Source: Colwellia_A sp047621305 (lineage in GTDB: Bacteria > Pseudomonadota > Gammaproteobacteria > Enterobacterales > Alteromonadaceae). From it: a stretch of 64,000 nucleotides of DNA. Positions 9,146 through 17,881 of the stretch are shown here, one piece after another; within the stretch, counting starts at the first letter, position 1, and each line of letters starts with the position of its first letter. The DNA lies in NCBI GenBank assembly GCA_047621305.1, contig JBLHNB010000010.1, positions 19,846-83,845 of the forward strand, written 5' to 3'. The notes below the pieces were generated by a model that was given only the letters and a program-made list of their open reading frames with translations, did no database searches and was not told the DNA's origin. The position numbers were made by a program, and so were the translations under genes.

Positions 9146-10216
9146 ATGATCATGACCACTCTTCATGTTGAACTAGATACCCGCAGTTATCCAATTTACA
9201 TTGACAGCAAACTATTAAATAATAATGGTTTGTTGCCTAGTCATATCCGTGGAAAACGTGTTTGTATTGTTTCTAATAATATAGTCCATCCTTTATATGC
9301 TCAAAAGCTTAAAGATAATTTATTGGACTTTGATATCGATGAAATTATCTTGCCTGATGGTGAAGCAGAAAAAAGCTTAGCTAATTTCGATAAAATCATC
9401 TCTCATTTACTTGCTAATGCACACGGTAGAGATAGCACCTTAATCGCCTTAGGTGGCGGTGTTATAGGTGATATTACTGGGTTTGCTGCGGCATGTTACC
9501 AGCGTGGTATTGATTTTATTCAAATGCCAACGACATTGTTATCACAAGTTGACTCCTCTGTTGGCGGAAAAACGGCCATTAATCATCCTTTAGGTAAAAA
9601 TATGGTGGGTGCTTTTTATCAGCCTACCGCAGTGTTTATCGATATTGATAGTTTAATAACCTTGCCCGTAAGAGAGTTCAATGCAGGTATGGCTGAGGTG
9701 ATCAAATATGGTATTTTGGGTGACCAAGTATTTTTTGATTGGTTAGAAGATAATATCAGTTTAATCAAATCTGGCGATCAAACAACCATTAGTAAAATGA
9801 TTGAGACTTGCTGTCAATGCAAAGCCGACATTGTTGCTGAAGATGAAAAAGAAGGGGGGATAAGAGCATTATTAAACCTCGGACATACTTTTGGCCACGC
9901 TATTGAAGCTGACCAAGGTTACGGGAAATGGTTACATGGCGAAGCGGTAGCTACTGGCATGGTGCTTGCATCTAAGCTTGCAGTAGCAATGAATTTGTTA
10001 GAAGCGTCAGATCTTCGTCGAATTGAGTCGTTAATTGCCGCATTTGATCTGCCATTAGAGTCTCCTGAAAATATGGGATTTGATGAGTATATCTGTCATA
10101 TGCGTCGAGATAAGAAAAACCTAGCGGGTAAGCTACGTTTTATCGTACCAACGGCGATTGGAAAATCTGAAATTCGTGATGATGTCACTGAGGAAATGCT
10201 TCAACAAATTCTGTAA
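9146..10216 (+). CDS. aroB: 3-dehydroquinate synthase
   Basis: Converts DAHP to 3-dehydroquinate, the second step of the shikimate pathway, using NAD and a divalent metal. The 356-aa protein has the nucleotide-binding GGGVIGDITGFAA, the DSSVGGKTAINHPLGKNM segment, and metal ligands in the EVIKYG, NLGHTFGHAIE and HGEAV motifs. Two in-frame ATGs lie at 9146 and 9152; the second would begin MTTLHVEL and fits family alignments equally well. It follows aroK by 12 bp and is probably cotranscribed with it. Confidence 0.96.
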   Translation: MIMTTLHVELDTRSYPIYIDSKLLNNNGLLPSHIRGKRVCIVSNNIVHPLYAQKLKDNLLDFDIDEIILPDGEAEKSLANFDKIISHLLANAHGRDSTLIALGGGVIGDITGFAAACYQRGIDFIQMPTTLLSQVDSSVGGKTAINHPLGKNMVGAFYQPTAVFIDIDSLITLPVREFNAGMAEVIKYGILGDQVFFDWLEDNISLIKSGDQTTISKMIETCCQCKADIVAEDEKEGGIRALLNLGHTFGHAIEADQGYGKWLHGEAVATGMVLASKLAVAMNLLEASDLRRIESLIAAFDLPLESPENMGFDEYICHMRRDKKNLAGKLRFIVPTAIGKSEIRDDVTEEMLQQIL

Positions 10217-10238
10217 AATAGATACAGAAAGGTGAAGT

Positions 10239-11681
10239 ATGTCCGCACTAGCGTATACAGCAAATAAATCAGAAAATCTCCCTAGCGTAACCACAATTAC
10301 GGCAAGCGCTCGCATCGATTATATATTTCGTTTTTCTAAACAAGCTATTCTTATCGTTAATGACCAAGCTGAAACATTTGCGCAAATAGGCGGTCAATAT
10401 ATTGCTGGCTTACCCAATGAGCAAAATACCGCGCTGGTGAGTATTTCTCCTAAACTCAATAATATTCAAGTACGCTGTCGAATTGTCGAACAGCTATTTG
10501 GTAATAGCCTATTTGATCCCGAACAATCACTTGCCGTGAGTATTATCAATTTTGCAAAAATAAATACGAATGCAATTAGTATTGTGGTTGAAAATGCAGA
10601 ATTACTGTCTTTACAATTACTACATGAGTTATGTCAACTTTCTGAAATTGCGAAAAAAACCAAGAAAGATATCAATGTTTTATTACTCGGTGCGATAGAA
10701 ACGGGTTATGAAGTGGCAAAGAACAGAAGTTTATTTGATAATAAAATCTCTATTTTATCTGCCGATTCAGGCCAACTGATCAGTTTAGGGTCAAAAAAGT
10801 TAAAAAAAGATGTTTCATTTTTCTCGTTTACCAAAGGAAAAAAAATATGGCTGGCAAGTTTACTGACTTTAACCTTTGTTATTTTATCACTTATCGCATT
10901 GCAGCAACGTGAGTTAATTGACTTTTCTGGATTAATTCAACAAAATTTTGATGAAAATAATAAAATAATCAGTACTTTTGTTTTGGCAAAAAAAGCACAG
11001 TTAAACAAAAGTACGTCTGAGAATAAAACCATAAATAATGATCCGCAAGTCGCAACTCGTGAAGATATCTTAAAAGCGATATTCACCATGGAGGTTAAGG
11101 AAGAAAATATTCGCGACAAATTTTTAGCTCGAGCCAGTACAGTTGAGTATCGTATAGAAAAAAGAGCACTTGCTACTAATAAAAACGAGATAGCAGCGCA
11201 AGAAGAGCCCGTGCTAAAGATAAAACCACAAGAAATGATTAACACTATTTCCCCAGTCACAACAACTAAAGTGCTCGTTTCACCTGTAACTAAAGCCGTT
11301 ACATTTAGTAACCTTGAATCGCAGTCGACAATACCTATTATTGAGCGTCAAACTAGACCAATTAACAAAGCTTATCGTAAAATAGATAGTAGTCACTACC
11401 TTAGTGAAAAAAGCGGGTTTGTAGTACAAATAGCCGGTTTTTCACAAAATTATGTTTTTGAAGAGTTCATTGCGGAATATTCAAACCTCGATTACATTGG
11501 CTATTATCGCAATCTTAACCAGCAAAAGTTTTTAGTTATTACTTCTGCCATTTACCCAACAAAAATAGCCGCAGACCAAGCATTATTATCATTACCTAAA
11601 CAATTACAAGAGCGTGGTGCTTGGATAAAATCAATAGAAGCGGTTAATAATGAAATCAAGCAGTATCAACAAAGCAATTAA
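10239..11681 (+). CDS. damX: DamX-like SPOR-domain protein with degenerate AAA-like N-terminus
   Basis: Probable cell-division protein of the DamX type, by synteny (between aroB and dam) and by its C-terminal SPOR domain (about residues 388-470, starting KSGFVVQIAGFSQN), which binds denuded peptidoglycan at the septum. A single membrane helix lies near residues 203-222, preceded by a cytoplasmic region and followed by a disordered, Lys/Thr-rich periplasmic linker. The first 190 residues resemble an ExeA-type AAA ATPase around a Walker-B-like strand (ISIVVENAELLS) and the following LLLGAIET, but no Walker A P-loop is present. ATP hydrolysis is therefore unlikely. The start has AAAGGTGA upstream. 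Confidence 0.85.
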   Translation: MSALAYTANKSENLPSVTTITASARIDYIFRFSKQAILIVNDQAETFAQIGGQYIAGLPNEQNTALVSISPKLNNIQVRCRIVEQLFGNSLFDPEQSLAVSIINFAKINTNAISIVVENAELLSLQLLHELCQLSEIAKKTKKDINVLLLGAIETGYEVAKNRSLFDNKISILSADSGQLISLGSKKLKKDVSFFSFTKGKKIWLASLLTLTFVILSLIALQQRELIDFSGLIQQNFDENNKIISTFVLAKKAQLNKSTSENKTINNDPQVATREDILKAIFTMEVKEENIRDKFLARASTVEYRIEKRALATNKNEIAAQEEPVLKIKPQEMINTISPVTTTKVLVSPVTKAVTFSNLESQSTIPIIERQTRPINKAYRKIDSSHYLSEKSGFVVQIAGFSQNYVFEEFIAEYSNLDYIGYYRNLNQQKFLVITSAIYPTKIAADQALLSLPKQLQERGAWIKSIEAVNNEIKQYQQSN

Positions 11682-11753
11682 TTAGATACAATCCGTCTCA
11701 ATTTTAGAGCACATAATTATGTGTAAAATAAATGGTTAAGGTTTCTAGGCGGA

Positions 11754-12572
11754 ATGATTAAAAAACATCGGGCGTTTCTTAAATGGGCGGGTGGTAAATA
11801 TGCTCTAAGCGATGTTATCAATAAAACTTTACCTAAAGGTGACCGCCTTATTGAGCCTTTTGTTGGTGCGGGTTCTGTTTTTCTAAACAGTAATTACGAC
11901 CACTATCTATTAAATGATATCAATCAAGACCTGATCAATTTATATAAAATCATTCAGCGTAAACCTACTAAGTTTATAGCAGATGTAAAAAAGCTCTTCA
12001 CCCAAGAAAATAATAACGCTGAAAGTTATTACCAATACCGTAAAGACTTTAACCAAACCACTGATAAATACACACGCTCGCTCTTGTTCTTATACATGAA
12101 CAGACACGGCTACAACGGCTTATGTCGTTATAATAAATCAGGTGGTTACAATGTACCTTTTGGTAAATACAAAAAGCCATACTTTCCACAAATAGAATTA
12201 GAATTTTTTGCTGAAAAAGCACAAAAGGCAACGTTTGTTTGTGAAGGATATCGCCAAACGTTTGCTCGAGCAGAAAAAAACGATGTTATTTATTGTGATC
12301 CACCGTATGTACCCTTAAGTAAAACGGCAAGCTTCACCAGTTATGCAGGTAATGGCTTTGGTTTAGACGAACAAGCTGATTTGGCCAACGCAGCAGAAGA
12401 AATTTTGAAGGAAAAAGGCGTAACGGTATTACTGAGTAATCACGATACAATTTGGACACGAAAGATATACGAACACGCCACTAAAATAACGTCGATGAAC
12501 GTATCGCGTACGATTAGTCAAAAAGGCAGTTCACGTAAAAAAGTCGCTGAATTACTCGCCTTGTACGAATAG
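11754..12572 (+). CDS. dam: DNA adenine methylase (GATC)
   Basis: Transfers a methyl group from S-adenosylmethionine to N6 of adenine in GATC, serving mismatch repair, replication timing and gene regulation. The 272-aa protein begins with the SAM-binding FLKWAGGKYALSD motif (residues 7-20), has EPFVGAGSVF, and the catalytic DPPY motif (CDPPYVPLS, about residue 182). AGGCGGA upstream supports the start. It ends the conserved aroK-aroB-damX-dam block. The genes that usually follow dam in gammaproteobacteria (rpe, gph, trpS) are absent here, so the block borders the EPS locus instead. Confidence 0.95.
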   Translation: MIKKHRAFLKWAGGKYALSDVINKTLPKGDRLIEPFVGAGSVFLNSNYDHYLLNDINQDLINLYKIIQRKPTKFIADVKKLFTQENNNAESYYQYRKDFNQTTDKYTRSLLFLYMNRHGYNGLCRYNKSGGYNVPFGKYKKPYFPQIELEFFAEKAQKATFVCEGYRQTFARAEKNDVIYCDPPYVPLSKTASFTSYAGNGFGLDEQADLANAAEEILKEKGVTVLLSNHDTIWTRKIYEHATKITSMNVSRTISQKGSSRKKVAELLALYE

Positions 12573-12651
12573 AATGTTTTTACATCTCTTGTCTTGCCAA
12601 TATAACGTTTTGCACTAACTGAAATCAGGTACTTTAAATAGCCATTGGCAT

Positions 12652-12677
12652 TTCCATAATGCCATGAAATTATGGAA
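12652..12677. terminator. Hairpin between convergent dam and DUF2970 genes
   Basis: A perfect 9-bp inverted repeat (TTCCATAAT / ATTATGGAA) with an 8-base loop lies between the ends of dam (+) and the DUF2970 gene (-), overlapping the stop codon of the latter. There is no T-run, so it is at best a weak or rho-aided terminator. Confidence 0.35.
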
Positions 12678-12867
12678 GCACCAATGAAACAACAGCAACA
12701 AGTCCACCAATAAACAAAGCGACTGCAATCAAACCTACGATAACAAAATGGCTGAACTTCCCTTGAGTAAAGTCACGTTCCCTATTTTTATCACTCTGTA
12801 CACCAAAAAATGCTGCGCCAACACTTTTAAAAACATCTTTTATACCACTTTCGTTATGCTCTTTCAT
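12670..12867 (-). CDS. DUF2970 family small membrane protein
   Basis: A 65-aa protein of unknown function with the DUF2970 signature: SVGAAFFGVQSDKNRERDF followed by one C-terminal membrane helix (about residues 42-62). The family is widespread in gammaproteobacteria as a single-pass inner-membrane protein. The frame is open to an upstream start at 12891, but AAGGTGA lies just before the ATG at 12865-12867, so I take the shorter form beginning MKEHNESG. It stands alone on the minus strand between dam and the EPS locus. Confidence 0.8.
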   Translation of the reverse strand: MKEHNESGIKDVFKSVGAAFFGVQSDKNRERDFTQGKFSHFVIVGLIAVALFIGGLVAVVSLVLP

Positions 12868-13127
12868 ATGATCACCTTTACTATTGTTCAATTTTAAATC
12901 ATTACTTTATTATACTAACATTATTAGGTATGTGATCTACTTGGTATTATTCATGAGATTGCAATTTACTAAATTTTAATACTTATTATTATCGAAAGTT
13001 AGATAGTACAAATAGATAAACAAAGAGGAGGCTAAAGTTCGTATTTTTAACTCCTATAAAAAGGACGTTATTAAAAATTATGAGAGTGTTTTTTTATAAA
13101 CAATTTATGGCGTAATTTGTGATAGCT

Positions 13128-13157
13128 AAAAAAACCATCATATTAATGATGGTTTTT
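13128..13157 (-). terminator. Intrinsic terminator of the PEP-CTERM gene
   Basis: A stem CCATCAT / ATGATGG with an ATTA loop, extended by A:T pairs, is followed on the minus strand by a run of T. It lies about 20 bp after the stop codon of the PEP-CTERM gene, a good position for a rho-independent terminator. Nothing else is evident in 12868-13176 apart from this hairpin and the presumed DUF2970 promoter. Confidence 0.8.
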
Positions 13158-13176
13158 AATATGGAACAGTTAACTA

Positions 13177-14199
13177 TTAAGTTTGTTTTCTTCTCACTGA
13201 TAATAAAATCAATGAAAGCCCAAATATTGCGATAGTTGAAGGTTCTGGTATTTTTGTGCTGCTCAATGCTGCAGGATCTCTAGCAAACACATTTATATGA
13301 GAGATCCCCTGTAAACCACCATTTTTATTTTTAAAGTCATTCATTTTAATCGTACCACCTAAAATAAATGCAGTTTTATAAGCTTCTGGTTGACCAAATA
13401 AAGCGTTGTTATCATTTACTTCTGCAGCAAAAATATCTTTAAAATTTAAGTCATATACAGCAAAGCCGTTCTGTCCAGATTTAAGGGAGAACGCTAAATG
13501 ATCAAAGGTACCTTCGCCTATTAAATTTGCGGTATTTTGAACAATATTTGGATCTGTAGTTAATAGCCAAGTCATTTCCTTACAGTCTGAGAAATCTGAG
13601 AGGTTTCCGTCACTATCCTCACACTTAAATGATATGGTTAATAGGTCAGAGATAGAAGTACTATAAATATTACTATAATCGACACCACTTAACGCATCAG
13701 TAGTATCTCCTGAACCGGTATTAATTTTCTTTACACCATTATATTTAGAATCAGCACTAAATTTGGCTAAATGAATCCAACCTGGATCATCTCTGTTGTC
13801 ATCAAACACAACAGGTCCTTTAACAGTATCATCTAAATTCTGTAAGTCTGCTTCAGGGTCGATAAATTCATAACCATCAAAATAAGCATTGTTACCATTT
13901 AGCAAGTTGCTACCATATATTCCGATATTATAACCGTTAGGGTCAATCAATGAGTCAATATGAACATTGTCGTTGTCATCAAAAGTACCTCGACAATCAC
14001 TCGCATTATATGCGCTTACATTACTCGTTCCGTTAATATTCCCTAAGTCTAATAGGTCATATCCAGGATTATCGTGCGTAGATATACTTGTTAATGAAAC
14101 ACTAAAAAGGTCACAGCCTGCACCGGCGATAACGCTTGCATACGAAAACTGGGAGACAAATGCCAGTGGCAACATAAGTAATTTAAGTTTATTGAACAT
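13177..14199 (-). CDS. PEP-CTERM sorting-domain protein (exosortase substrate)
   Basis: A 340-aa secreted protein of unknown function. It has a signal peptide (about residues 1-21, ending QFSYAS) and a classical PEP-CTERM tail: PEPST about 20 residues from the C-terminus, a hydrophobic helix (IAIFGLSLILL) and a terminal basic cluster VRRKQT. In the known exosortase system this tail is recognised and cleaved by the membrane exosortase, here probably the protein at 58177-59541. The middle is rich in Asn, Asp and Ser, typical of extracellular PEP-CTERM proteins, with paired Cys. It is monocistronic, with a terminator behind it and about 1 kb of non-coding DNA in front. It is the only PEP-CTERM substrate in the window. 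Confidence 0.88.
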   Translation of the reverse strand: MFNKLKLLMLPLAFVSQFSYASVIAGAGCDLFSVSLTSISTHDNPGYDLLDLGNINGTSNVSAYNASDCRGTFDDNDNVHIDSLIDPNGYNIGIYGSNLLNGNNAYFDGYEFIDPEADLQNLDDTVKGPVVFDDNRDDPGWIHLAKFSADSKYNGVKKINTGSGDTTDALSGVDYSNIYSTSISDLLTISFKCEDSDGNLSDFSDCKEMTWLLTTDPNIVQNTANLIGEGTFDHLAFSLKSGQNGFAVYDLNFKDIFAAEVNDNNALFGQPEAYKTAFILGGTIKMNDFKNKNGGLQGISHINVFARDPAALSSTKIPEPSTIAIFGLSLILLSVRRKQT

Positions 14200-14242
14200 A
14201 TAGTAATTCTTATAGTAATATATTTATATATACGCAATCAAA

Positions 14243-14257
14243 GCATTTTTTATACCA
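14243..14257 (-). promoter_or_regulatory. Sigma-54-like promoter upstream of PEP-CTERM gene
   Basis: Read on the minus strand, TGGTATAAAAAATGC has the GG-N10-GC spacing of a sigma-54 (-24/-12) promoter and would start transcription about 32 bp before the ATG at 14199. It matches the consensus TGGCACG-N4-TTGC at 7 of 11 fixed positions. PEP-CTERM genes are known in some bacteria to depend on sigma-54 and the PrsK/PrsR two-component system. The region is very AT-rich, so a chance match is possible. Confidence 0.35.
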
Positions 14258-14812
14258 TATATACACACTACTGATTATATTGACTTTAACTTATACTGAA
14301 GTTACTAATTTAACCAATTGTAAAAAATCCTGACACTTAAATAACGAAAATTTAAAAATGATGTATCACGTATTTATATTAAAATTGAAATCCACTTTAA
14401 TGTTTTAGTATTGTACGTTTGTACCATGAAAAATCATAAGTCACAGAATTGTAAGAACTACACCGAGTATCTGAGGTTCACTTAGTACATAACAGATGCT
14501 AACTTTATAAGAAGCTAGTATAGTAAGGCATTACGCGGCTTACGTTAGATATATTTATAAAAAATAGGCAGTGTGCAGTAATTATTACCAACATTCATAA
14601 GTTATTATTCATTAAATAGTGTACTTGAATATTACTAATAACGGGTGTAAGGACAAATGTATTTAAACAATAACAAAATTTATCAGTTTAAATTTCATTG
14701 TATAAATAGAGTAAATATTATGAGTCTTAACGTTTAATTATTTGTAAATTATATTCAAAGTGTCAGCTTTATTTACACATTTACTATCGTACAACTTCAG
14801 ATGAACTGTCTT

Positions 14813-14972
14813 ATACCAATTGAAATAATGAATCGATCGTTCTAAGGCGGTCTACATATCCAATATCTGCGTTGCTTTCAATCCCAATAGCATGCTATTA
14901 CTCACTCAAGCGCCTTGCTCTTGAACATTTACTCTCGCTTATAATAGATCACTACTTTAATTCAATTGGTAT
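14813..14972. repeat. Palindromic intergenic repeat (MITE- or REP-like), about 160 bp
   Basis: The element is bounded by a perfect 12-bp inverted repeat (ATACCAATTGAA at 14813-14824, TTCAATTGGTAT at 14961-14972), and the similarity continues imperfectly inward. No coding potential is seen. Elements with ATACC...GGTAT ends are familiar between genes in Colwelliaceae and relatives. It sits in a gene-free stretch, 14258-15206, where apart from this repeat and the terminator at 15072-15103 I see nothing. Confidence 0.6.
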
Positions 14973-15071
14973 GTGATATTCATGATACGGCTGGTTAGAT
15001 TGCTATATTTGGCAGTTTAACCATAGGATTTGGATTGAATCGAGAAAGTAGGTCGTAGTTTACTTCGACTA

Positions 15072-15103
15072 GAATAAAAACAGTCAGCATATACGCTGAC
15101 TGT
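15072..15103 (-). terminator. Intrinsic terminator of the minus-strand EPS block
   Basis: A perfect 9-bp stem (ACAGTCAGC / GCTGACTGT) with a 6-base loop is followed on the minus strand by TTTTTATT. It lies about 105 bp after the stop of the epimerase gene and should end transcription of the minus-strand sugar-nucleotide genes. Confidence 0.8.
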
Positions 15104-15206
15104 AAATATTGCTTACTGGAATAACATCTAAGTGTTATTTGGGCGTTGTTGAGCTAAACCCCAACCTACCCTGTCGTCATATAGCATTTATAAAACGTCA
15201 AAATCA

Positions 15207-16226
15207 TTATAGATTTTTAACATACCACGTCATTGCTTTTTCTATACCAGGTAATATCTTAAATTCTGGTTCAAAGCCAAGTAGCGATTTCGCTTTGCTA
15301 ATATCTGCTTGAGAATGTCTAACATCGCCTGCTCTGAAATCTTGATAAACAGGTGATTTATCATAGTTAATATCGTTGTCAGCCAATGCTGATTTTAAAC
15401 TATCAAACAGTACGTTTAAAGATGTTCTATCACCTAGTGCTACGTTATAAACGTTATTTTTAGCTTCACTCGTCGCAACGGCCGCTAATATATTCGCCTG
15501 TACTGCATTTTCAATAAAGCAGAAGTCACGGCTGGTTTCGCCATCACCATTAATTAATACATCGTCATTATTATACATTGCAGAGGTCCACTTAGGGATA
15601 ACTGCAGCATAAGCGCCGTCGGGATCTTGTCTCTTGCCAAACACATTAAAGTAGCGTAAACCTATAGTACTTAAGCCATAGGTTTTAAAGAATACATCGG
15701 CATATAGTTCGTTGACATATTTAGTCACGGCGTAAGGAGAAAGTGGCTTACCAATATTGTCTTCTTCTTTGGGGAGTGCAGGGTGATCACCATAAGTAGA
15801 GCTTGAAGCGGCGTATACAAAGGTTTCAACTTGTTCTTCTTTAGCGGCTATAAGCATATTCAAAAAACCACTAACATTGGTAGAATTTGTTAATGCAGGA
15901 TCGGCAATTGAACGCGGTACAGAACCTAACGCGGCTTGATGTAAAATATAATTAGCGCCAACAACGGCTTTTTGACAATCTTCTAAGTGACGAATATCAC
16001 CTTTAACAAAAGTGAAGTTCTGCCATTGCGCTGCAGAAACTTGGCTTTCTACTTCGTCTAAGTTTTTTTGATGCCCTGTAGCAAAGTTATCTAAACCTAC
16101 TACTTTTTGATTAAGAGATAGTAATTTTTCTAATAAATTTGAACCAATAAAGCCTGCACAGCCGGTAATTAACCAAGATTTAGGGTTTTTTGATAGTTGT
16201 TCTAATGTTTTATGATAATGGCTCAT
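15207..16226 (-). CDS. wbpP: UDP-N-acetylglucosamine / UDP-GlcNAcA 4-epimerase (WbpP / TviC type)
   Basis: SDR-family NAD-dependent epimerase, interconverting the GlcNAc(A) and GalNAc(A) forms of UDP-sugars in the cytoplasm. The Rossmann motif is GCAGFIGSN near the N-terminus, and the catalytic triad elements are SSSTYGDHP and YAVTKYVNE. The sequence closely follows Pseudomonas WbpP from memory (LGSVPRSI, FNVFGKRQDP, NGDGETSRDF). The frame is open to 16271, but residue 16 of that form (MSHYHKTLEQL) aligns with the WbpP start, so I take 16226 (339 aa). Together with the dehydrogenase at 16405 it should supply UDP-GalNAcA. A terminator lies between the two genes, so it may have its own promoter. 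Confidence 0.88.
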   Translation of the reverse strand: MSHYHKTLEQLSKNPKSWLITGCAGFIGSNLLEKLLSLNQKVVGLDNFATGHQKNLDEVESQVSAAQWQNFTFVKGDIRHLEDCQKAVVGANYILHQAALGSVPRSIADPALTNSTNVSGFLNMLIAAKEEQVETFVYAASSSTYGDHPALPKEEDNIGKPLSPYAVTKYVNELYADVFFKTYGLSTIGLRYFNVFGKRQDPDGAYAAVIPKWTSAMYNNDDVLINGDGETSRDFCFIENAVQANILAAVATSEAKNNVYNVALGDRTSLNVLFDSLKSALADNDINYDKSPVYQDFRAGDVRHSQADISKAKSLLGFEPEFKILPGIEKAMTWYVKNL

Positions 16227-16302
16227 TGTTCGTTCTATAGAAGAAAAAGATGAAACAATTGTATCATCCAAAATTCAATCTGTTAAATGATAGTCAATTA
16301 AA

Positions 16303-16340
16303 AGTAAAAAAACCAAACATCCATGGCTAATGTTTGGTTT
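16303..16340 (-). terminator. Terminator or attenuator between dehydrogenase and epimerase genes
   Basis: An 11-bp perfect stem (AAACCAAACAT / ATGTTTGGTTT) with a 9-base loop is followed on the minus strand by TTTTTTTACTTTT. It lies between the stop of the dehydrogenase gene and the start of the epimerase gene, both on the minus strand. It should cut or reduce read-through from one to the other. Confidence 0.8.
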
Positions 16341-16404
16341 ATAAAGGTAAAGCGTACTATTGCCTACAAAAAATTTCTACAAGCAAATAACTACAAGTTG
16401 AAGA

Positions 16405-17685
16405 CTATAATCTAATATCAGCGAAATCAGCGTCTAACATATATTTTAAATCGTAGATTATATGTTCGTCTTTCATAAACGCTTTAATATCATCATTTGT
16501 TAATGCCTTGAACTGGTGATGAGCAACAGCAAAAACTACAGCGTCATAGTGCTGAGCTTTTGGCTCGTTCACTAGACCAATTCCATATTCATGCATAGCT
16601 TCTTTATGATCAACCCAAGGGTCATATACATCAACATTAATTTGGTATTCAGCCAGTTCCGTTACAATATCAACAACCTTGGTATTTCTAACATCAGGGC
16701 AGTTTTCTTTAAAGGTTAGGCCCATTACAAGCACATTAGCGCCATTGATCTTTAGGTCACGTTTTATCATCGCTTTAGTGAGCTGGGATACCACGTATTC
16801 ACCCATACCATCATTAATTCTTCTACCTGCTAAAATAACCTCTGGGTTATAGCCGATTGATTGGGCTTTGTGGGTGAGATAATACGGATCAACACCAATA
16901 CAATGACCACCGACTAAACCGGGGCGAAAAGGGAGGAAATTCCATTTAGTACCTGCTGCTTTTAATACTTCTTCGGTATCTATGTTGAGCTTGTTAAAAA
17001 TCACCGCTAATTCATTAATCAGGGCAATGTTAAGGTCGCGTTGGGTATTTTCAATAACCTTCGCTGCTTCGGCAACTTTTATCGAAGAAGCTTTATAAGT
17101 GCCCGCGGTAATAATGGAAGCATAAATACTGTCAACAAAATCAGCAATTTCAGGAGTAGAGCCTGACGTCACTTTTAAAATATTGGTTACACGATGTTCT
17201 TTATCACCAGGATTAATACGTTCAGGGCTATAACCGGCATAAAAATCTTTATTAAATACCAACTGAGACGCTTTTTCTATTTCTGGAATACAAACTTCTT
17301 CTGTTGCACCTGGATATACAGTGGACTCATAAATAACAATGTCACCTTGACTGATAACGGTAGCTAACATTTGGCTAGCTTTAACCAAAGGCGTTAAATC
17401 TGGCTGTTTATGCTGATCGATAGGTGTGGGTACAGTAACGATATAAACATTAGCAGAGGCTAAATCGCTGACAGTATTTGAATAATTGATAAACGCAGAG
17501 TCGGCTAATTCATCGCTAGACACTTCAAGGGTAAAATCGTGACCGGCTTTGAGATCATTGACGCGCTTTTCATTTATATCAAAGCCTAAGGTTTGATATT
17601 TTTTACCAAATTCAACAGCAAGTGGTAAGCCCACATAACCTAAGCCAATAATTGCAATTTTTACATTGTTTAATTTATATTCCAT
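16405..17685 (-). CDS. tviB: UDP-N-acetyl-hexosamine 6-dehydrogenase (WbpO / TviB type)
   Basis: Oxidises C6 of a UDP-HexNAc to the uronic acid with two NAD, giving UDP-GlcNAcA or UDP-GalNAcA for polysaccharide synthesis. The 426-aa protein has the Rossmann motif IIGLGYVGLPLAVEFG near residue 12, VTVPTPID, YESTVYPGATEEVC, and the catalytic Cys in GGHCIGVDPYYL (about residue 262). The C-terminal UDP-binding domain carries GLTFKENCPDVRN. The length and motifs fit the Vi-antigen TviB / WbpO branch rather than UDP-glucose dehydrogenase, and the neighbouring WbpP-like epimerase agrees. It starts with ATG at 17685, downstream of the repeat at 17716-17881. Confidence 0.9.
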   Translation of the reverse strand: MEYKLNNVKIAIIGLGYVGLPLAVEFGKKYQTLGFDINEKRVNDLKAGHDFTLEVSSDELADSAFINYSNTVSDLASANVYIVTVPTPIDQHKQPDLTPLVKASQMLATVISQGDIVIYESTVYPGATEEVCIPEIEKASQLVFNKDFYAGYSPERINPGDKEHRVTNILKVTSGSTPEIADFVDSIYASIITAGTYKASSIKVAEAAKVIENTQRDLNIALINELAVIFNKLNIDTEEVLKAAGTKWNFLPFRPGLVGGHCIGVDPYYLTHKAQSIGYNPEVILAGRRINDGMGEYVVSQLTKAMIKRDLKINGANVLVMGLTFKENCPDVRNTKVVDIVTELAEYQINVDVYDPWVDHKEAMHEYGIGLVNEPKAQHYDAVVFAVAHHQFKALTNDDIKAFMKDEHIIYDLKYMLDADFADIRL

Positions 17686-17715
17686 TTTATATTCTCAATT
17701 CTCGGTTTTATTTAA

Positions 17716-17881
17716 TTATACCCGTTTCATTAATCTAGGTGTTCTACTTTATACGGAGGAAAAATGGCCAAATACAAGGCATTTATTTTAATAACTAGTT
17801 GTTCTAATTATTAAATAAATAACGAAGTCGTTGGTTATTTTAACTAGTAGAAATGATCACATAGTTAGTGAGATTGGTATT
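17716..17881. repeat. Palindromic intergenic repeat, about 165 bp
   Basis: This stretch between two minus-strand genes starts TTATACCCG and ends ATTGGTATTA, with imperfect inverted similarity at the ends and an inner pair (TAACTAGT at both 17790 and 17841 regions). It resembles intergenic repeats I know from Colwellia genomes with ATACC...GGTAT ends. Its right end overlaps the stop codon of the ATPase gene. It separates the sugar-nucleotide genes from the export genes. Confidence 0.5.

Noticed and set aside
11754..12572. Dam as part of a restriction-modification or phage module
   Set aside because: It sits in the conserved aroK-aroB-damX-dam block with no endonuclease gene beside it.
15109..15312. 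67-codon plus-strand frame
   Set aside because: It overlaps the end of the epimerase gene in antisense and shows no family features.
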